Origin: Endomychus coccineus
Lineage: Eukaryota > Arthropoda > Insecta > Coleoptera > Endomychidae
Reading direction: 5' to 3'
Length of the DNA: 64,000 nt
Assembly (NCBI GenBank): GCA_958510875.1
Contig: OY294070.1
Span: forward strand, 6,262,001 to 6,326,000
The first letter of the stretch is position 1. The number at the start of each line of letters is the position of its first letter. The translations under genes and the position numbers were made by a program. The notes under the pieces were generated by a model, which made no database searches, had not been told where the DNA came from, and saw only the letters and a program-made list of their open reading frames with translations. Shown here piece after piece: positions 53,010 to 62,420 of this stretch.

Positions 53010-54003
53010 CACGATCGTATATACAGGTCTGGAAACTCGAGGCTGTTTCCTATGTGAGAAGTGAGTCCACTAAGCGTCGACTGTCGCGTAGTACCAAAAG
53101 ACGTCACGTTAAGAGTATCCTCTTGATCTCTATGAAGAGTATTCTGTGACAACTGTCAGTTGACTTGTAAACGCCACGGTCGTAGTAGTAAACACAAGGA
53201 ATACCTGCGTTTTCAGAAAAAATGACGAAACTGTGCATTGTGCCTAAATGCAAAACGGGGTACAAAAGTGTAAAGCAAGAAACTTCTGTTTTTAAAGTGC
53301 CGAAAGATGCGGAAATGCGAAAAAAGTGGATGCTTGCGATTTCGGATAGAAATCGTTTTAAGGAGGTCTTTTATGAAGTTATTTTTAAGGTGAGTTTGAC
53401 AAGAGTAACAGTTATTATATTCCTCTCTCAAATCAGAATAGTAAATATTGCGTTACGAGAAACATTGGCAGTGTCAACATAGCCGAGGTTTCCGGACCCG
53501 TCGAGTGTACAGTACCGGAGGTTTTAGTGTTTAATGTATATATTGTAAACATAATGAAAGACAACATACTAAACTAGTACACATGTTTTTTAATTGTAAT
53601 TCTAATTTAATTAAAAAATGTTTACATGCAATCGATTATTTTCATACATTTCCTTTTTAAATTACTACCAAAAAAAGCCTTAGATGATAAGTACATACTC
53701 CGGAAAGAATGTGTTTTAACGAGGTCTTTTATGTGTGCGAAAAAGAGGAAGTTATTTTTAAGGTGAGTAATAGATTTTGACAAGAGTAACAGATCTATTC
53801 CTCTCTCAAATTAGAATACTTAGTAACACTGCTTGCGATTCCGGGAAGAAATCGTTTTACTAAGGCACCATAAACTAGTGTTCTAGTTTTACCACTTCGT
53901 GATCCAAGCGCTAGCTGGTGGCTGAGCGAGGGACTACGAGTTTGGCGACGCGTAAGAGACTCATGTCAACCATAGAGTTTCCAGACCTGTATGTACGACC
54001 GTG
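53010..54003 (+). mobile_element. P-like (THAP) transposon, deleted non-autonomous copy with 8-bp target duplication
   Basis: The 994-bp insertion has 29-bp inverted ends (CACGATCGTATATAC...AAACTC against CACGGTCGTACATAC...AAACTC, 27 of 29 equal) and is flanked by GATAATAC at 53,002-53,009 and 54,004-54,011. The paralogous site in copy 2 has a single GATAATAC (59,033-59,040). An 8-bp duplication, ends beginning CA and a THAP-domain exon inside are features of the P superfamily. Internal sequence is rearranged: AGGTCTTTTATG...TTATTTTTAAGGTGAG occurs at about 53,362 and 53,722, and GCTTGCGATT at 53,331 and 53,831. Confidence 0.88.
53222..53389 (+). pseudogene. THAP-domain exon of the P-like element, incomplete
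   Basis: The exon begins MTKLCIVPKCKTGY and continues through FKVPKDAEMRKKWMLAI, matching the start of THAP zinc fingers (C-x4-C, then the F-x-VP and K-W segment). It ends at a GTGAGT donor (53,390). The later C-x2-H part is missing here. A second partial copy at about 53,722-53,765 reads FYVCEKEEVIFK before a GTGAGT, with Glu where the conserved His would be. No transposase catalytic region remains. In P elements the THAP finger binds the element's own DNA ends; here only that part survives. Confidence 0.7.
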
Positions 54004-54246
54004 GATAATACCTATACCTATTTAAAATTAACAGAATAGAAAATCTATATCACACAGACACATGTCAAAATTTGTTTCCATGGTTGCCTAATATTGGTTA
54101 ACGTTGAGGTTAGTAAAATCAGTTGAACAGAGTTCAACTTATGTTTCGAACTTGTCCGCAACCATATTTTCCCTCTTTTGCGTCTACGTTAACGTTATAA
54201 TGTCGCCAGAGATCTTTCACTCCATCCCTCTATTACACCTCTCCCA

Positions 54247-54280
54247 TATAAATATCTAATTTATACTAACACCAGTTAGT
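54247..54280 (+). promoter_or_regulatory. Putative TATA promoter of zinc-finger gene 1
   Basis: TATAAATA at 54,247-54,254 is followed 25-30 bp later by ACCAGTTAGT, which resembles an arthropod initiator, and the ATG lies 53 bp downstream of the TATA box. The same arrangement is kept in copy 2. Confidence 0.5.
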
Positions 54281-54306
54281 TTGAAACCATCTAACCATCA
54301 GTAAAC

Positions 54307-55778
54307 ATGTTATCAACATTCAAGAATGATCCAGATTGGGAAGATCCGATTGAAATTAAATACGAAAATATTCTTGAAAAAATAGGTGAAATGAAAGAGG
54401 AGTCTCCAGATTATCAGGAATTCAAGATAAAGTAAGTTTTTTGGCCTATATTGAGAATAATTTACTACTAGTTGTTCAAATAGAAGAGGCATGGCACATA
54501 TTTATTTAATTTATTTATATATTTGGCTCTTTTTGGAAAGTGGTGAAAAAAAATATTGGGAAGTTTCTGGTATCTGCATTAGATGATTTCTAAAAATTTT
54601 TCATGACTAGTTTTTGCTATTAAACAAGCATTAGTGAACTTTTTTTTAGTTCAAACAATATAATTAGGAAGAATTGAATGACTCTAATACAATGTACTTT
54701 GGCCTTATTGGGGATTGAACAAGTATAAATATTATTTAATTGTTTCATTTTCAGAATCGAGAAGTGCAGTGTAGATGAGGAATCGGAAAATCTGACACAT
54801 AATTCTATCAAAGGTGATAAATGTAAAATTGGATGTGACCATGAAAATTTCGATTGCTTAGATGACAAGGCCTTGGCTAGTTTAATCGGAATTCTGGGTT
54901 CAGAGGACTCATTGGAATGCCAAAGTAGTGGGTATATTTGTCATGATGTAACAAACATGGAAAATCATGTGACGGTTGCACATAATGGGAAAAATGAATG
55001 TTCCGCTTTAGACAATATTCCATCTTCTAAGTTGGTATTTCCCACCAGCAACATGAGTGAAGATACTGTCAATAGGAAATGCAAAGGAGTAAAGATATCT
55101 AAATATGATCATTGTGAGTTTGGAAGACACATAAGAGAAAATATACAAAAGTGTCAGTATTGTGATTATGAAAGCACTCGGAAGTCAAATTTGGAACGTC
55201 ATATTAACTTTAAACACATAAGAGTGGATATGCATAAGTGTCAATATTGTGATTATGAAAGCACTGTGAAAAGAAATTTGAAAAATCACATCAACTGTAA
55301 ACACACAAGAAAGAATATACACAAGTGTCAGTATTGTGATTGTGAATACAGTCGGAAGTTTTATTTGGAATGTCACATTAACTCTAAACACACAAGGGAG
55401 TTCATACACAAGTGTCAGTATTGTGATTGTGAATACACTCTGAAGTCAAATTTGAAAAGTCACATTAACTATAAACACACAGGAGTGGATATACACAAGT
55501 GTGAGTATTGTGATTATGAAAGCACTGACAAGAGAAATTTGAAAAATCACATCAACTCTAAACACACAAGACAGAAACAGAATATACACAAGTGTAAGTA
55601 TTGTGATTATGAAAGCACTCGGATGGGAAATTTGAAACGTCACATTAATTGTAAACACATAAGAGTGGATATACATAATTGTCAATATTGTGATTATGAA
55701 ACTACTTTGAAGTTTAATTTGAAAAGTCACATTAGCTCTAAGCACAAGGGAGTACATACACAAGTGTCAGTATTGTGA
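54307..55778 (+). CDS. C2H2 zinc-finger protein, 382 aa, two exons (copy 1)
   Basis: Probable sequence-specific DNA-binding nuclear protein. Exon 1 (54,307-54,431, begins MLSTFKNDPDWEDP) joins exon 2 (54,755-55,778) across a 323-bp GT..AG intron, phase 2. The first 155 or so residues are acidic and of no known domain; no ZAD or BTB is visible. Then come seven fingers of C-x2-C-x12-H-x4-H, 29 residues apart (finger six has a two-residue longer linker), with repeated HKCQYCDYES cores. The usual Phe after the second Cys is Ser or Thr, as in REST-type fingers. Helix positions -1, 2 and 6 vary between fingers while position 3 is mostly Asn, which suggests different base contacts. The frame ends KGVHTQVSVL after a 2-nt deletion in the finger-seven linker; more fingers follow out of frame. 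Its paralogue lies 5 kb downstream. Confidence 0.85.
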
Positions 55779-56260
55779 TTATGAAAGAACTCTGAACAGA
55801 AATTTGAAACGTCACATCAACTCTAAACACACAAAGGAGTACATAGACGAGTGTCAGTATTGTGATTATGAAAGCACACGAAAGTCGAATTTGGAACGTC
55901 ACATTAACTTAAAACACATAAGAGTGGATATGCATAATTGTCAATATTGTGATTATGAAACTACTTGGAAGTTTAATTTGAAAAGTTACATTAGCTCTAA
56001 ACACAAGGGAGTACATACACAAGTGTCAGTATTGTGATTATGAAAGAACTCGGAACAGAAATTTGAAACGCCACATTAACTCTAAACACAAGAGAGGATA
56101 TACAACACCTGTGTGACTATTAAAAAGACCTACATATGAGAGAATATACAAAAGTGCTAGTTTCGAGATTAGGAAGGCTCTCGAAAGTTGAATTTGAAAC
56201 GTCACATCAACGCTAAACACTCCAGAGAGAATATACAAAAATGAATATTACATTGAGAAT
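55779..56260 (+). pseudogene. Out-of-frame finger remnants 3' of zinc-finger gene 1
   Basis: After the 2-nt deletion near 55,745 the +2 frame encodes further fingers, with a second identical deletion near 56,004; the two junctions are 259 bp apart (87+87+85). Later fingers are increasingly degraded, to about 56,240. If transcribed, this would be 3' UTR. Confidence 0.85.
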
Positions 56261-56877
56261 GATGAAAGAGAATATTCAATGTGAATATTGCGATTATGAG
56301 AGAAGGTTATACCTCAAGTTGAGAGAATACCTAAAAATTTTTGGTAAGCCAGACTTGATGTCTCAAGTCTGAAAAATCACAAGACCCAGCGAATGTTGAA
56401 CATAAGAATCACAAACAATGGCATCCTCAGATTGAATAGCAAGTGTAATTTGTGGTTTTTTCACATTTCACTGTGCAATTTTATGTAAATGTTCATTCAG
56501 GAGGTTTTATTTTGTTTTCTGTTACTTATTACTATTTAGTTCTATTATATATGATTGAGAATAGCTTTCATTAATGTCAGGGGTTGTGTTCCTACCGCGT
56601 CCTTAGAAAATTATTGTTTCCACTTCTCATTAATGTATTCTGGTACACCGGTGAGCTTCAGATTCATTCTTTGGTATATATACTTCTACAGACATTTTGT
56701 ATGTCCTAGCATGGCCGACTTTAATAGTTACCTGTGTCCCGAGTGTAACTTTAAGTCACTGAGCAAATCTATCTGTTTCCTCAGGAAGAGAAATCCAGTA
56801 TTTAATAGTGAGTTTTGGGCTTTTGCTCTGAAGATTTTCCATAGAAAATGTTTTCCTATACCTTACCACCTACCAGT
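56261..56877. other. 3' flank of zinc-finger gene 1 and spacer
   Basis: To about 56,690 this is duplicated downstream of gene 2 (GGAGGTTTTATTTTGTTTTC, TTTCATTAATGTCAG). Beyond that no feature is recognised before the reverse-transcriptase fragment. A 123-codon open frame starting at 56,555 crosses the duplication border and has no homologous frame in copy 2, so it is not called. Confidence 0.5.
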
Positions 56878-57090
56878 TTGTCTAGGTGTCCTACAAGTAC
56901 GGTCATGGGATCAATTCTTTTTTTAATCTTTATTAACAAAGCAGTCCGGAGATAAAACTTATTTTGCGGATGATGCGAGCAAGGTGTGTCGCGGATTGTG
57001 AGAAGCTGAAGCTACAGTAAACTAAAACGCAATCCAACGTCACGAACTGGCTCACAGATAACAGATTGTGACTTAACATTTATTTCCATA
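56878..57090 (+). pseudogene. Reverse-transcriptase fragment of a non-LTR retrotransposon
   Basis: Reading with frame changes gives LGVLQ, then STVMGSILFLIFINKAV, then KTYFADDASKVCRG, then NVTNWLTDNRL. This is the order G-x-PQGS-x-LGP-LFL-x-F-x-N, FADD (RT catalytic Asp pair) and the W-L-x-x-N-x-L segment of jockey/CR1-like RTs. At least three frame changes or stops show it is dead. Both ends of the element are missing. Confidence 0.8.
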
Positions 57091-57199
57091 GATATTATAA
57101 TATCTATGGGTTGGACGATACATATCGATACTTTGCGTTTCGATATTCCATATTTTGAATCGATACATCGACCTTCCGATAACACAAAGGTATCGATTA
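57091..57199. other. Short spacer before foldback element
   Basis: No feature seen, except the TA at 57,198-57,199 that borders the foldback element. Confidence 0.5.
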
Positions 57200-58036
57200 G
57201 TCCAGGCTGTAAACCGGAAAATAAAAAAAAAACATGTAGGTTCGAATCAAAAAAATTCAGGAGGCTCTCAGGATCATTCATACACCTTAAAACTTGTTGG
57301 GAACCCCAACCCCACCCGTTGGGAACGGGTGCGAAAATAGCCCGAAATCTCTGTCTTGAATTGTATTTTCTACAAATAAAATTATTTTGGCACTTCGAGT
57401 GCACCTAGGGGTTTTTTTGGGTCGCTGATCACGAATCCGTAGCCACATTTACTTGCAATCCATCGTAGGGGTGGTAAAATCGATGAAATTGGCCAATTAT
57501 GCACCCCTATATGTTATTTTGCAATTTACGTGTTTTTGGCATTTCGAATGTACCGAGGTTTTTTTTTGGGTCGCTGAATACGATTCCGAAGCCAAATTTA
57601 CTCCGAAGTAATTTTAAAATGCAAAAATGATGAAAATTTAGAGGCGTGTCAAATCAGCCATTTTTGTAAATTTCCCACCCCTACGTAAATTGCAAAATAA
57701 CATATAGGGGTGCAAAATTGGCCAATTTCATCGATTTTACCACCCCTAGGATGGATTGCAAGTAAATGTAGCTACGGATACGTGTTCAGCGACCCAAAAA
57801 ACCCACTAGGTGCACTCGAAATGCCAAAATAATTTTTTTTGTAGAAAATACAATTCAAGATTTGGAGATTTCGGGCTATTTTCATCCCCAAGGATGGGGT
57901 TGGGGTTCCCAAGAGGTTTTAAGCTGTATGAATGATCCTGAGAACCTCCTGAAGCTAATGCAAAAAAAATTTTTTGATTCGAACTTACATGTTTTTTTTT
58001 TAAATTATAGCTAAAATCACGGTTCACAGCCTGGAC
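57200..58036. mobile_element. 837-bp foldback MITE flanked by TA
   Basis: The ends are GTCCAGGCTGTAAACCG and the complement of GTCCAGGCTGTGAACCGTG, flanked by TA on both sides (57,198-57,199 and 58,037-58,038), and CGAT is found just outside on both sides in mixed order. The arms are 57,200-57,529 and 57,683-58,036, several hundred bases of imperfect complement. The centre holds a further copy of the module TTTTTTTGGGTCGCTG, which is also present in both arms and at 42,722-43,225. The TA target and lack of coding sequence suit a Tc1/mariner-type or related MITE. Confidence 0.82.
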
Positions 58037-58078
58037 TACGATACTCGAGCAGAATATTGGATGTACACTGTACAGTAT

Positions 58079-58378
58079 TGCATAGTGACATTACTAACAC
58101 AATTCGTGTGTTACAAAGTCAACAAAGTTTTTGGCTCACCAGGTTGAACAGTGACAACACGTCTTATAGTCTCAGACAGCTGTTTCGTCCTTCTCATTAG
58201 GCTCATCAGTGAGACGAGGCAGACGTGAAGTCACTGGTCAACCTCGTCTGATGAGCCTAATGAGAAGGACGAAACAGCTGTCTGAGACTATAAGACGTGT
58301 TGTCACTGTTCAACCTGGTGAACCAAAAACTTTGTTGACTTTGTAACACACGAATTGTGTTAGTAATTTCAGTATGCA
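58079..58378. repeat. 300-bp near-perfect palindrome, copy 2
   Basis: Same palindrome as in copy 1, with the arms slightly better matched because the left arm keeps the CACCAGGTTG segment. A 129-codon minus-strand open frame at 58,257-58,646 starts in its right arm; it is broken to 83 codons in copy 1 and is not supported as a gene. Confidence 0.93.
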
Positions 58379-58674
58379 TTGTTGAGGGACCGTCACCATA
58401 AAAGGGAGGAATTACTGAATTGGAGTAACATTTATGAAGAACTAAAAATATATTATTTAACTGATTCCGCGAATGTAATTCTAGATGTTTATGATAAATC
58501 GGGTTCAAGAGCGGTGTAAAAGTATCGTTAAGGTAAGGTACTAAAAGAATCAGTATTATCGTCCGACATTTTGTGTCCTGTTGAAGTAAAGTGGCGTATA
58601 TAAACGTTGCAGTTGGTAAGTTATAATTTGTGGAAGGAATGTTCAAAAATAATAAAAGATATTCATTATGTAGT

Positions 58675-58700
58675 TACCAACGAATCCGAATTCGTTGGTA
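58675..58700. repeat. Small palindromic insertion unique to copy 2
   Basis: TACCAACGAAT, spacer CCGA, ATTCGTTGGTA: an 11-bp perfect inverted repeat inserted where copy 1 reads GTAGTTTCTTTATT (about 52,660). Confidence 0.85.
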
Positions 58701-59032
58701 GTTACTTTATTGTGTAAATGTGCGATACAAGAAACTATTTCTGCAGAGTATAATTGACAGTCAGTTATAGTAGTGCAATGAATCTTGAATATATTCTGTG
58801 GAAAAAACACTATTTACTTACTCAACTACAATGCAAATGTAAGAAGATGAGAAGAAATTCGAAACGATGTACAAACTTTGAAAAGAAGTACAAATTTAAA
58901 ATATTAATTTTTTCATACCTTTGACCTGCAGTTGGTTAAATGTCTCGTTGGCTTTGAGCTTACGTTACGGCTGTTACTGTATGTATACTGCGCCATAAAG
59001 ACGGACAGGCGCCTGGACACAAAATATCGAAC

Positions 59033-59040
59033 GATAATAC
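59033..59040 (+). other. Empty target site for the P-like element
   Basis: A single GATAATAC in otherwise identical sequence (ATCGAAC before, CTATACC after) at the place where copy 1 has the 994-bp insertion between two GATAATAC copies. Confidence 0.93.
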
Positions 59041-59274
59041 CTATACCTATTTAAAATGAACAGAAAAAAAATCTATGTCACACAGACACATGTCAAAATT
59101 TGTTTCCATGGTTGCCTAATATTGGTTAAAGTTGAGGTTAGTAAAATCAGTTAAACAGAGTTCAACTTATATTTCGAACTTGTCCGCAACCATATTTTCT
59201 CTCTTTTCCGTCTACGTTAATGTTATAATGTCGCCAGAGATCTTTCACTTCATCCCTCTATTACACCTCTCTCA

Positions 59275-59308
59275 TATAAATATCTAATTTATACTAACAC
59301 CCGTTAGT
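59275..59308 (+). promoter_or_regulatory. Putative TATA promoter of zinc-finger gene 2
   Basis: TATAAATA at 59,275-59,282 with the initiator-like region ACCCGTTAGT, as in copy 1 apart from one base. The ATG is 53 bp downstream of the TATA box. Confidence 0.5.
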
Positions 59309-59334
59309 TTGAAACCATCTAACCATCAGTAAAC

Positions 59335-60802
59335 ATGTTATCAACATTCAAGAATGATCCAGATTGGGAAGATCCGATTGAAATTAAATACGAAAATATT
59401 CTTGAAAAAATAGGTGAAATGAAAGAGGAGTCTCCAGATCATCAGGAATTCAAGAAAAAGTGAGTTTTTTGGCCTATATTGAGAATAATTTACTACTTCT
59501 TGTTCAAATAGAAGAGGCATGGCACATATTTATTTAATTTATTTATATATTTGGCTCCTTTTGGAAAGTGGTGAAAAAAAATATTGGGAAGTTTCTGGTA
59601 TCTGCATTAGATGATTTCTAAAAATATTTCATGACTAGTTTTTGCTATTAAACAAGCATTAGTGAACTTTTTTTTAGTTCAAACAATATAATTAGGAAGA
59701 ATTGAATGACTCTCTAATACAATGTACTTTGGCCTTATTGGGGATTGAACAAGTAAAAATGTTATTTAATTGTTTCATTTTCAGAATCGAGAAGTGCAGT
59801 GTAGATGAGGAATCGGAAAATCTGACACATAATTCAATCAAAGGTGATAAATGTAAAATTGGATGTGACCATGAAAATTTCGATTGCTTAGATGACAAGG
59901 CCTTGGCTAGTTTAATCGGAATTCTGGGTTCAGAGGACTCATTGGAATGCCAAAGTAGTGGGTATATTTGTCATGATGTAAAAAACATGGAAAATCATGT
60001 GACGGTTGCACATAATGGGAAAAATGAATGTTCCGCTTTAGACAATATTCCATCTTCTATGTTGGTATTTCCCACCAACAACATGAGTGAAAATACTGTC
60101 AATAGGAAATGTGAAGGGGTAAAGATATATAAATATGAACATTGTGAGTTTGGAAGACACATAAGAGAAAATATACATAAGTGTCAGTATTGTAATTATG
60201 AAAGCACTCTGAAGACAAATTTGGAACGTCACATTAACTGTAAACACATAAGAGTGGATATGCATAAGTGTCAATATTGTGATTATGAAAGCACTTGGAA
60301 GGTAAGTGTGAAAAGTCACATCAATTCTAAACACACAAGAGAGAATATACACAAGTGTCAGTATTGTGATTATGAAAGTACTCAGAAGGTAAATTTGGAA
60401 TGTCACATCAATTCTAAACACACAAAAGAGAATATACACAAGTGTCAGTATTGTGATTATGAAAGCACTCGGAAGTCAAATTTGAAAAGTCACATTAACT
60501 GTAAACACATAAGAGTGGATATACATAAGTGTCAATATTGTGATTATGAAACCACTTGGAAGTTGAGTTTGAAAAGTCACATTTATTCTAAACACACAGG
60601 AATGGATATACACAAGTGTCAGTATTGTGATTATGAAAGCACTGTGAAGAGAAATTTGAAAATTCACATCAACTGTAAACACACAAGAAAGAATATACAC
60701 AAGTGTCAGTATTGTGATTATGAAAACACTCGGAAGTTTAATTTGAAAAGTCACATTAGCTCTAAACACAAGGGAGTACATACACAAGTGTCAGTATTGT
60801 GA
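59335..60802 (+). CDS. C2H2 zinc-finger protein, 380 aa, two exons (copy 2)
   Basis: Paralogue of the gene at 54,307. Exon 1 is 59,335-59,459 and exon 2 is 59,785-60,802, with a 325-bp intron, GTGAGT donor and TTTTCAG acceptor, phase 2. The N-terminal 155 or so residues are nearly identical to copy 1 (for example Tyr to His in ESPDHQEF). Seven C-x2-C-x12-H-x4-H fingers follow with 29-residue spacing. The finger helices differ from copy 1: for example finger two has TWKVSVKSH where copy 1 has TVKRNLKNH. The frame ends in the same KGVHTQVSVL tail because of the same 2-nt deletion. The intact N-terminus, splice sites, promoter and finger ligands in both copies argue that both proteins are made, but this is inference. 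Confidence 0.85.
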
Positions 60803-61478
60803 TTATGAAAGCACTCGGAAGTCAAATTTGAAAAGTCACATTAACTGTAAACACATAAGAGTGGATATACATAAGTGTCAATATTGTGATTATGAAACCA
60901 CTTGGAAGTAGAGTTTGAAAAGTCACATTTATTCTAAACACACAGGAATGGATATACACAAGTGTCAGTATTGTGATTATGAAAGCACTGTGAAGAGAAA
61001 TTTGAAAATTCACATCAACTGTAAACACACAAGAAAGAATATACACAAGTGTCAGTATTGTGATTATGAAAACACTCGGAAGTTTAATTTGAAAAGTCAC
61101 ATTAGCTCTAAACACAAGGGAGTACATACACAAGTGTCAGTATTGTGATTATGAAAGCACTCGGAAGTCAAATTTGAAAAGTCACATTAACTGTAAACAC
61201 ATAAGAGTGGATATACATAAGTGTCAATATTGTGATTATGAAACCACTTGGAAGTAGAGTTTGAAAAGTCACATTTATTCTAAACACACAGGAATGGATA
61301 TACACAAGTGTCAGTATTGTGATTATGAAAGCACTGTGAAGAGAAATTTGAAAATTCACATCAACTGTAAACACACAAGAAAGAATATACACAAGTGTCA
61401 GTATTGTGATTATGAAAACACTCGGAAGTTTAATTTGAAAAGTCACATTAGCTCTAAACACAAGGGAGTACATACACA
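60441..61478 (+). repeat. Three tandem 346-bp units of zinc-finger coding DNA
   Basis: Units start at 60,441, 60,787 and 61,133, exactly 346 bp apart (three 87-bp finger modules plus one of 85 bp). The first unit is the end of gene 2. Units two and three both have TAG where the first has TTG (GGAAGTAGAGTTTG), and each ends in the same 2-nt deletion. They therefore copied each other after the stop arose. Confidence 0.95.
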
Positions 61479-62073
61479 AGTGTCAGTATTGTGATTATGA
61501 AAGCACTCGGAAGTCAAATTTGAAAAGTCACATTAACTCTAAACACAAGAAAGAATATACACAAGTGTCAGTATTGTGATTATCAAAACACTCGGAAGTT
61601 TAATTTGAAAAGTCACATTAGCTCTAAACACAAGGGAGTACATACACAAGTGTCAGTATTGTGATTATGAAAGCACTCGGAAGTCAAATTTGAAAAGTCA
61701 CATTAACTCTAAACACAAGAAAGAATATACACAAGTGTCAGTATTGTGATTATCAAAACACTCGGAAGTTTAATTTGAAAAGTCACATTAACTCTAAACA
61801 CAAGAAAGAATATACACAAGTGTCAGTATTGTGATTATCAAAACACTCGGAAGTTTAATTTGAAAAGTCACATTAGCTCTAAACACAAGGGAGTACATAC
61901 ACAAGTGTCAGTATTGTGATTATGAAAGCACTCGGAAGTCAAATTTGAAAAGTCACATTAACTCTAAACACAAGAAAGAATATACACAAGTGTCAGTATT
62001 GTGATTATCAAAACACTCGGAAGTTTAATTTGAAAAGTCACATTAGCTCTAAACACAAGGGAGTACATACACA
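61479..62073 (+). repeat. Seven tandem 85-bp modules derived from zinc-finger coding DNA
   Basis: Modules start at 61,479, 61,564, 61,649, 61,734, 61,819, 61,904 and 61,989, all exactly 85 bp. Two types (GATTATGAAAGCACTC with AAGTCAAATTTG, and GATTATCAAAACACTC with AAGTTTAATTTG) mostly alternate, as a 170-bp dimer. Each lacks 2 nt compared with a true 87-bp finger module, so the frame shifts at every module and no long protein is possible. Confidence 0.95.
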
Positions 62074-62420
62074 AGTGTCAGTATTGTGATTATGAAAGCA
62101 CTCGGAAGTCAAATTTGAAAAGTCACATTAACTCTAAACACACAAGACAGAAACAGAATATACACAAGTGTAAGTATTGTGATTATGAAAGCACTCGGAA
62201 CAGAAATTTGAAACGTCACATTAACTCTAAACACAAGAGAGGATATACAACACCTGTGTGACTATTGAAAAGACCTACATATGAGAGAATATACAAAAGT
62301 GTTAGTTTTGAGATTAGGAAGGCTCTCGAAAGTTGAATTTGAAACGTCACATCAACGCTAAACACTCCAGAGAGAATATACACAAGTTTAAACATAATGA
62401 AGTCAGAAGAGAAAATATAT
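62074..62420 (+). pseudogene. Terminal finger remnants of gene 2 array
   Basis: Starts with modules that keep the full linker, including the 6-nt longer ACAGAAACAG form also seen in finger six of gene 1, then degrades as in copy 1 (CATCAACGCTAAACACTCC). Confidence 0.8.

Larger units (their letters stand above)
52053..56690 (+). repeat. Segmental duplication, copy 1
   Basis: From GATGTACACTGTACAG onward this region aligns collinearly with 58,060-62,905: palindrome, upstream region, both exons and intron of the finger gene, and 3' region to TTCATTCTTTGGT. The offset changes from about 6,007 to 5,028 because copy 1 has a 1,002-bp transposon insertion and lacks a small palindromic insertion found in copy 2. 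It rises again past the finger array because copy 2 has more finger modules. Confidence 0.93.

Noticed and set aside
58257..58646. A 129-codon minus-strand open frame starting in the palindrome arm of copy 2.
   Set aside because: Broken in copy 1, starts inside a palindrome and has no recognisable domain.
55185..61479. Long minus-strand open frames rich in Ile, Phe and Thr (for example 60,476-60,787 and 61,168-61,479).
   Set aside because: They are antisense to the repeated finger modules and repeat with the same period, so they are shadows.
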